Shown here in pieces: positions 6,326 to 11,172 of a stretch of DNA of 11,172 bases (within the stretch, counting starts at the first letter, position 1; every line of letters starts with the position of its first letter). The stretch is from an uncultured Chryseolinea sp. GTDB lineage: Bacteria; Bacteroidota; Bacteroidia; Cytophagales; Cyclobacteriaceae. A model generated the notes under the pieces. That model made no database searches and had not been told where the DNA came from. It saw only the letters and a program-made list of their open reading frames with translations. The position numbers and the translations under genes are program-made. The stretch covers positions 1-11,172 of the forward strand of contig CAMLER010000099.1 of NCBI GenBank assembly GCA_946478915.1, read 5' to 3'.

Positions 6326-7231
6326 TCATATCCAGTTGATACCCTTTTTCAGCAGACTCAATGTTTTTTCTTCTTCAGACCCGGGTTCCGCCTGATAGTT
6401 GTATGTCCATTCTGCCTGGGGAGGCAAACTCATTAAGATCGATTCGGTTCTGCCGTCGGTGTCAAGGCCGAACTTGGTACCGCGATCCCATACTAAATTA
6501 AACTCAACATATCGGCCACGGCGCAGAAACTGCCATTGTTTTTCTTTGTCACTGAAAGGAAGGGCGACGTTCTTTTTCATGAAATAGGTATACAGTGGAC
6601 CGAAACTGGAACCTAATTCTTTTATAAATTCGAAACGCGATTCCCTTGTAAATTCACCGTCACCTTTCAGATAATCAAAGAAAATCCCACCAATGCCGCG
6701 TGTTTCTTTCCGATGCTTAAGGAAGAAATAATCATCTGCCCAATTCTTGAATTCAGGGTAGTAGGAGGGATGATGGTGATCACAAACTGTTTTCAATGCC
6801 GCATGAAAATAGCGTGCATCCTCACCGTTGACATAGTGTGGGGTAAGATCAATACCACCACCGAACCACCATGTCCCATTTGTCATTTCAAAATATCGCA
6901 CATTCATGTGAATGATTGGAACCATTGGACTAAAGGGATGTAATACGATCGATACCCCGGTGGCAAAAAAATCAGGAGGTTCGACACTGTCGAGTTGCAT
7001 GGATTTAAGTACTGGATCAGGTGTCTTTCCCCAGACGGCAGAAAAATTGACACCCCCTTTTTCAATTACGTTTCCACCTGCGATAACCCGTGTGATCCCG
7101 CCGCCTCCTCCCGACCTGTTCCATTGATCGCTGATGAATTTTCCTTTGCCGTCGGCTTCTTCCAATTGTTGGCATATCGACTCCTGGAGACCGATAAACC
7201 AATCGCGAATTGTCTCTTTTGTTAGCATCAT
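6326..7231 (-). CDS. hemF: Oxygen-dependent coproporphyrinogen III oxidase
   Basis: This 301-residue enzyme converts coproporphyrinogen III to protoporphyrinogen IX by two O2-dependent oxidative decarboxylations, a late step of haem synthesis in the cytoplasm. Family signatures are all present: GGGGGITRVI (41-50), GGVNFSAVWG (59-68), HPFSPMVPIIHMNVR (98-112), WWFGGGIDLTPHYV (121-134), LKHRKETRGIGGIFFDYL (171-188) and GRYVEFNLVWDRGTKFGL (239-256). The four conserved histidines align as H98, H108, H143 and H173, close to E. coli HemF numbering. Length is typical. Two ATG codons, at 7231 and 7228, could each be the start; the first is chosen. It lies 73 bases downstream of tamL on the same strand, so co-transcription is likely. 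Its presence implies that the organism makes haem with oxygen; an anaerobic HemN elsewhere cannot be excluded. Confidence 0.97.
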   Translation of the reverse strand: MMLTKETIRDWFIGLQESICQQLEEADGKGKFISDQWNRSGGGGGITRVIAGGNVIEKGGVNFSAVWGKTPDPVLKSMQLDSVEPPDFFATGVSIVLHPFSPMVPIIHMNVRYFEMTNGTWWFGGGIDLTPHYVNGEDARYFHAALKTVCDHHHPSYYPEFKNWADDYFFLKHRKETRGIGGIFFDYLKGDGEFTRESRFEFIKELGSSFGPLYTYFMKKNVALPFSDKEKQWQFLRRGRYVEFNLVWDRGTKFGLDTDGRTESILMSLPPQAEWTYNYQAEPGSEEEKTLSLLKKGINWI

Positions 7232-7304
7232 AAATCCGGGTTGAATGTAATAAAGGCTATGCTGATAACAGCAAACTTTTTTGCCTGATGCTTGAGTACC
7301 AAAA

Positions 7305-9791
7305 TCAGAAAGGGAATCCTATACCAACATTGTAGATCGCCGGTTCCTTGAAGTCGCGGTATGTGCCATCGGTATTTGAAGTCGCATAAGGTTTCCAGAA
7401 TCTCACCTTGTTCAAAACAAATTTGTCGCCGCTTTCCCTTGCCGGATCATAAACTTTGATACCGACATCAAACCGAAGGATTAAGAAAGAAAAATCAAAG
7501 CGTAATCCAAAACCTGTTCCCACACCAAATTCCTTATAGAATCTATTGATTTTGAATTGTGACCGGTTGTCTTCTATGATATTTCCATCTTCATCCTGCG
7601 TATTAACCGGATTAAATGTCCATACGTTACCTGCATCAATGAAGACAGCACCATTAACAAAACCAAAAAGTTTTTGTCTTAACTCAACACTTGCCTCCAG
7701 CAAAATTTCGGAAGGTTTCTCAATATCATAATCATACAATCCGTCTTTTACCGGCTCTTCAGCCAGCGGTGGGCTAGCAGATCCTGGACCTATCCTTCTG
7801 GGACGCCAGGCGCGAATACTGTTGCTACCGCCTGCGAAAAAGAACTTTTCGTAGGGAAGGCTATTGTTGTCGCCGTAGGAGTAAGCAAATCCCGAATTAA
7901 AGCGGTAAGCAAGCACGGTGTTTTTGTCGATGGGATCCACGCGTCGCATATCGAGACTAAAACGGATATACTTGTAGTACTCCAACTTCAGATCGCTGAT
8001 AAATTTCGGTTCGAAAAAATTCCACAACGTACCCCCGCTTTCAATTTGTGCTCGTATCCAACCTGAATTTTCTTCCATATTTCCATAATTATTCAAATTC
8101 CATGTCACACCGAAAATGATACTGTTCACAAAAGACGGTCGAAAGGCATTAATTAGATTATTATTGCCCAAAGTGTCCTGTTGAGCCAGCAAATCCTTGA
8201 AACTCGTTGAAAGGTTTGCCGTGTCGATGACGCCAAGATTTAGTGGTGTTATAAAATAGGTTCGGTTCTTATTATTATCCCATGTATACGTACCGTTGAC
8301 GGAGATTACGGTTCGCCGATATTCCGGTCTGTCGGTATAGGTATAACCGGCTGTGAATTTTGTTTTCGGGTTGAACTCTGCAAACTTGAACCGTAATCTT
8401 TCATTTAGCGGCCACATAAACTGCGGAAATGTCAGCGAAGCGTTTATACCTGCTTCCGTGCTCTTATATACATTTTGGCTTTCTGTTGCTGACGCTACAC
8501 CCTCGAATCCAAATCTTCCGCTCAAGTCAAATGTCTCCATACTCTTGAAGACGTTTCGCCTCTTAAAAGAGATGACATAGAAAGGACCAGGATAACCTTG
8601 AGTCACGTTAACACCGACTTCATTCGTCCATTCGTGTCGCGTTAGGGGACTTGCAAAAATGTTGGCAATAAATTTTCCCCCTGATGTGTCGTAGTTGATG
8701 TTGATAAACTTAAACGCTTCTATATTACCAATCTGCCGCTGGGTGTTGAGCGTTTTCGACCTGCTATAAAGGTCTTCAGGGCGAAGGCGCACACGCTGAC
8801 TAAGGACTTTCAGATTATAATTGTCCTCGTAGAATTTATACTGAATATCGTGATAAGTTTTGGTTCTGCGTTGTGTGTTCCGGATGTTAGTGCCCACGTC
8901 GGTGGTGAACGTCACCGAATCGATTGTAAACTGTTTATGGTATCCGCGCTTGGCAGGATTCCTGATGGAGACCATTACTGCGATCTTGCGCTCGGGCGAT
9001 CTGAAAGTAGTATCTGTAGAAAAGTCGATATACTGCCTGCTGAAATCATAGTAGCCCTGGTCTTTCAGCATCATGTCGATCCGTTCACGTTCCCTTGTAA
9101 AATTATCCTGCTGAAACCTGTCGCCACGACGGATAAGTCTTTCGTTATAATTTTCATCCATAATTTTCATGATCATTGTGTCGGCGACGTCGTAAATGAT
9201 GGAATCAATGATATAAGGTTGGCCTGGATCAACGCGGTACACTACCGTAACACGATCGTTCTTAACGATGACGCTATCCGTAACTGAGGCTGTGAAGTAT
9301 CCGTTTGAAAAAAGGTATTCGCCAAAACGCTCTTTAGTTAGCTTTACCTGACTGCTGTCGAAAACTGAAACCGGCTCACCCCACTGCATCCAGTTGTTGC
9401 CATTTTCGATGAAGCCATTGTATTTGTTTACCTTCTTCTGTTTTTTGAACTGATAGTTGTTTATTTTTTTAGCCGAAGTGGTTCTTGAAATCTTTTCATC
9501 GTATTTTTTTTCAGCAGCTTCCTTCTTCCGAATAAATTTCTCCTGGTCGTACCGTCGTTCGCCAAAGTAATAAATGGAGACAAGGGGAGTAAACAAGCCC
9601 AGAAACTTTCGATTGGGTTGCTGCGCGTATAGGTTCCTAAGCTGCTCCTTGTCAATATTATTGGGAGCTTGTGTTCTTTGGCGATATAGCAGTTTTTGAT
9701 TTTCTTTCAGGTGCTTAGTTCCCAGGCATCCCTGCAAGAATGCCGAAAGTGCTAAAACCCACAGTACATATTTGATGTTTGAAGTACCCAA
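7305..9791 (-). CDS. tamL: TamL, lipoprotein TamA/BamA-family outer-membrane protein
   Basis: This 828-residue Omp85 protein has a lipoprotein signal (anchor 8-19, lipobox LQGC, lipidated C22). Lipidated TamA relatives are the Bacteroidetes TamL form, which is thought to work with TamB in assembling or lipid-supplying the outer membrane. POTRA-like periplasmic repeats occupy roughly 140-380 (for example PYIIDSIIYDV at 192-202 and KQFTIDSVTF at 286-295), preceded by a basic stretch at 80-125. A beta-barrel of the Bac_surface_Ag type covers about 385-828 and ends in a terminal phenylalanine (GIGFPF), the usual outer-membrane insertion signal. The loop-6 position reads IRAW (659-662) rather than the VRGF of BamA. 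The only workable start is TTG at 9791: a stop lies two codons upstream and no in-frame ATG precedes the lipobox. Confidence 0.9.
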   Translation of the reverse strand: MGTSNIKYVLWVLALSAFLQGCLGTKHLKENQKLLYRQRTQAPNNIDKEQLRNLYAQQPNRKFLGLFTPLVSIYYFGERRYDQEKFIRKKEAAEKKYDEKISRTTSAKKINNYQFKKQKKVNKYNGFIENGNNWMQWGEPVSVFDSSQVKLTKERFGEYLFSNGYFTASVTDSVIVKNDRVTVVYRVDPGQPYIIDSIIYDVADTMIMKIMDENYNERLIRRGDRFQQDNFTRERERIDMMLKDQGYYDFSRQYIDFSTDTTFRSPERKIAVMVSIRNPAKRGYHKQFTIDSVTFTTDVGTNIRNTQRRTKTYHDIQYKFYEDNYNLKVLSQRVRLRPEDLYSRSKTLNTQRQIGNIEAFKFININYDTSGGKFIANIFASPLTRHEWTNEVGVNVTQGYPGPFYVISFKRRNVFKSMETFDLSGRFGFEGVASATESQNVYKSTEAGINASLTFPQFMWPLNERLRFKFAEFNPKTKFTAGYTYTDRPEYRRTVISVNGTYTWDNNKNRTYFITPLNLGVIDTANLSTSFKDLLAQQDTLGNNNLINAFRPSFVNSIIFGVTWNLNNYGNMEENSGWIRAQIESGGTLWNFFEPKFISDLKLEYYKYIRFSLDMRRVDPIDKNTVLAYRFNSGFAYSYGDNNSLPYEKFFFAGGSNSIRAWRPRRIGPGSASPPLAEEPVKDGLYDYDIEKPSEILLEASVELRQKLFGFVNGAVFIDAGNVWTFNPVNTQDEDGNIIEDNRSQFKINRFYKEFGVGTGFGLRFDFSFLILRFDVGIKVYDPARESGDKFVLNKVRFWKPYATSNTDGTYRDFKEPAIYNVGIGFPF

Positions 9792-9801
9792 TCGTTAACG
9801 C

Positions 9802-10533
9802 ATGCTATCAAAAGCCAAAATCAAGTTTATCAAATCCCTGCAAATAAAAAAATACCGGAAGCAGGAGCAATGTTTTGTGGTTGAAGGTGCAAAGAGTGTG
9901 CGAGAATTATTGATCTCGGATTTCTTGGTTCATTCCGTGATCGGGACTGCAGAATTTTTGTCGACCATCAATCCAGCACAGGGAGTCGAGGTAATTGAGG
10001 CATCACCTAAGGACCTACAAGGTTTAGGTGAGTTTCAAACGAATGATGCGGCTGTTGCTGTGGCTGGAATAAAACCAAACAAGCTTTTCTCCATAGATGG
10101 TAATGAGCATGTGTTGGTTTTAGACGATATTCGCGATCCGGGAAATCTTGGCACAATTATCCGCACGGCCGATTGGTTTGGTTTGAAAAAGATAGTTGCA
10201 TCGAAAGAAACGGCCGACTTTTACAACCAAAAAGTCATAAACGCTACGATGGGTTCGTTCACAAGGATAAGCATGTATTACACAGATCTGGCGACTTACC
10301 TTGAAACGATTAAAATACCGGTCTACGGCGCATATCTGAACGGCACCAGTATCAATCATCTCAATTTTGGATCAACGGGCTTGATCCTGATCGGAAACGA
10401 ATCGCGGGGTATTGCGAAAGGACTTGAACAGTTTGTTACGCACAAAGTGACCATCCCAAAGGTGGGTCAGGCTGAATCTCTCAACGCGGCAATAGCAGCG
10501 GGAATACTGTGTTATGCGGTGGCCGTGAGGTAA
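9802..10533 (+). CDS. SpoU/TrmH-family RNA 2'-O-methyltransferase
   Basis: This 243-residue SPOUT-class enzyme transfers methyl from S-adenosylmethionine to a ribose 2'-OH of tRNA or rRNA. An N-terminal substrate-binding domain (about 1-90, with FVVEGAKSVRELL at 25-37) precedes the knotted catalytic domain. Its three motifs are intact: motif 1 DDIRDPGNLGTIIRTADWFG (108-127, N115 and R121), motif 2 GLILIGNESRGI (193-204, E200) and motif 3 VTIPKVGQAESLNAAIAAG (216-234, S226-L-N228). The layout resembles RlmB/TrmH-like bacterial proteins of the two-domain type, but the exact RNA target cannot be told. ATG at 9802 is 10 bases from the divergent tamL start, so its promoter must lie inside tamL codons. 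CATATTTG at 9767-9774 is one base off the -7 consensus and is a weak candidate. Confidence 0.93.
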   Translation: MLSKAKIKFIKSLQIKKYRKQEQCFVVEGAKSVRELLISDFLVHSVIGTAEFLSTINPAQGVEVIEASPKDLQGLGEFQTNDAAVAVAGIKPNKLFSIDGNEHVLVLDDIRDPGNLGTIIRTADWFGLKKIVASKETADFYNQKVINATMGSFTRISMYYTDLATYLETIKIPVYGAYLNGTSINHLNFGSTGLILIGNESRGIAKGLEQFVTHKVTIPKVGQAESLNAAIAAGILCYAVAVR

Positions 10534-10565
10534 TTGATCAGATTATGCCTGGATTATTAGTTTTG
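10533..10565 (+). promoter_or_regulatory. Bacteroidota-type promoter for the YbbP-like gene
   Basis: TAGTTTTG at 10558-10565 matches the -7 consensus TAnnTTTG exactly. ATTG at 10533-10536, overlapping the methyltransferase stop, can act as the -33 element with a 21-base spacer. The leader to the ATG at 10666 would be about 95 bases. This suggests that the permease has its own promoter instead of relying on read-through. Confidence 0.5.
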
Positions 10566-10665
10566 CATAGCAACTTAAGCCAATGGTTTACAGTTAAATT
10601 GAGAAGGTAAACATCTGCCAAATTGCAATAACCCTGAATAAAGCGAAGACGTCGGCCAATATCCC

Positions 10666-11172
10666 ATGATTGAATACATTATCAAATTAAAAAGAGATAC
10701 GCGAACCATTTTTCGCGATAGGTGGGTATGGATAATGGCCTGGAGGGATGCCCGCCATAATTTTTCCCGGCTCTTTCTCTTCATGACTTCCTTGATCACC
10801 GGGATCGCTGCTGTTGTTGCCTTGGATTCGTTGAATAAGACACTGCAAAATGATATTGATCGAAATGCCAAAGAGCTGCTGGGTGCTGACCTCGTTATCA
10901 ATTCTGATAAAAAATTCAACCCTGAACTGGACACGCTGTTCAGGACATCATTGCTGCCCCAGGCCTCCGAGGCTGATATGGCTTCCATGGTATTATTTCT
11001 GAATAACAATCAATCGCGGTTGATTCGGTTGGTCGCCCTGGAGGGTCCTTTTCCCTTCTACGGTAAGATTGAGACTTTGCCCGAAGATGCATACCCTAAG
11101 TTATCTGAGGGAAGGTATGCGATGTTAGACGAAACGTTAGCCAGTCAGTTCGAAGTAAGCTCAGGCGATTCG
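10666..11172 (+). CDS. YbbP-like ABC transporter permease, N-terminal part (3' end outside window)
   Basis: The frame is open from ATG 10666 to the last base, giving 169 residues of a FtsX-domain ABC permease resembling E. coli YbbP. After a basic, aromatic N-terminus comes AWRDARHNFSRLFLF (25-39), the first membrane helix (about 36-54, SLITGIAAVVALDSL), then the start of a periplasmic domain with KELLGADLVINSD (69-81) and VALEGPFPFYGKI (123-135), all characteristic of this family. Such permeases pair with a YbbA/LolD-type ATPase and are linked to lipid or hydrophobic-compound handling at the envelope; transport is not proven here. The start could instead be ATG at 10735, giving MAWRDARH, which fits relatives better; ATG 10666 adds 23 residues. 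No ATPase gene is visible immediately upstream. Confidence 0.88.
   Translation, partial: MIEYIIKLKRDTRTIFRDRWVWIMAWRDARHNFSRLFLFMTSLITGIAAVVALDSLNKTLQNDIDRNAKELLGADLVINSDKKFNPELDTLFRTSLLPQASEADMASMVLFLNNNQSRLIRLVALEGPFPFYGKIETLPEDAYPKLSEGRYAMLDETLASQFEVSSGDS

Noticed and set aside
7255..7275. TGCTG-ATAA-CAGCA hairpin between tamL and hemF
   Set aside because: A 5-bp stem without an adjacent T tract in the transcribed direction is too weak to call a terminator or attenuator.
8850..9287. 145-codon forward reading frame inside tamL
   Set aside because: It is antisense to conserved POTRA-region codons of tamL and shows no protein family features.
10575..11009. 144-codon reading frame on the minus strand
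   Set aside because: It lies opposite the clearly recognisable YbbP-like permease frame and has no recognisable domain; it is an antisense shadow.
441..11133. Nine-base word TTAGACGAA at 441-449, 770-778 and 11125-11133, with a variant at 4984-4992
   Set aside because: More frequent than expected by chance for one word, but two copies lie within unrelated coding sequence, flanks do not match and positions are irregular; picking one word after the fact is weak evidence.
1..11172. CRISPR array, tRNA or rRNA gene, insertion sequence, phage or defence island
   Set aside because: No regularly spaced repeats, structural RNA features, transposase-like proteins or defence-type gene clusters were seen; apart from the GxxExxY gene the coding content is conventional.

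Overview
The window looks like a chromosomal stretch from a member of the Bacteroidota, most likely a Cytophagales-type aerobe. Three things point there: a lipoprotein form of the TamA outer-membrane protein (TamL), a large PBP1A of the kind these bacteria carry, and two upstream regions with the Bacteroidota -7 promoter motif TAnnTTTG. Shine-Dalgarno sequences are mostly absent, with one clear exception at position 3781. The lineage is inferred from protein style and motifs, not from a database match.

Layout, left to right. The window opens inside the 3' end of a cation-pumping P-type ATPase (1-435, +). A 278-base gap follows that holds degenerate CTCnGCGT-type repeats. Next is a GxxExxY / PD-(D/E)XK-like small protein (714-1112, -), then a bifunctional peptidoglycan synthase PBP1A (1337-3637, +). 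Four small genes follow, each in its own transcription unit or nearly so: a PRC-barrel protein (3790-4221, +) closed by a very good terminator, an alpha/beta hydrolase (4334-4987, +), a cold-shock protein (5095-5292, +) with a consensus promoter and a strong terminator, and a tandem universal stress protein (5445-6311, +). The universal stress gene converges on hemF (6326-7231, -), which lies downstream of tamL (7305-9791, -) on the same strand. The tamL start is 10 bases from the divergent start of a SpoU/TrmH-type RNA methyltransferase (9802-10533, +). The window closes inside a YbbP-like ABC transporter permease (10666 to the edge, +), whose reading frame is open to the last base.

How the genes relate. 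PBP1A (cell wall), TamL (outer-membrane assembly) and the YbbP-like permease (envelope ABC transporter) are envelope functions. HemF is oxygen-dependent haem synthesis. The PRC-barrel, cold-shock and universal stress genes look like stress or housekeeping genes. Apart from the probable tamL-hemF unit I see no obvious multi-gene pathway.

I do not see a new defence, mobile or secretion system here. The main things worth a second look are regulatory or architectural: the 10-base divergent tamL/methyltransferase junction with a TTG start, a heptanucleotide tandem repeat just before the universal stress gene, an inverted repeat plus unusually strong ribosome binding site before the PRC-barrel gene, and decayed low-complexity repeats beside the GxxExxY gene.
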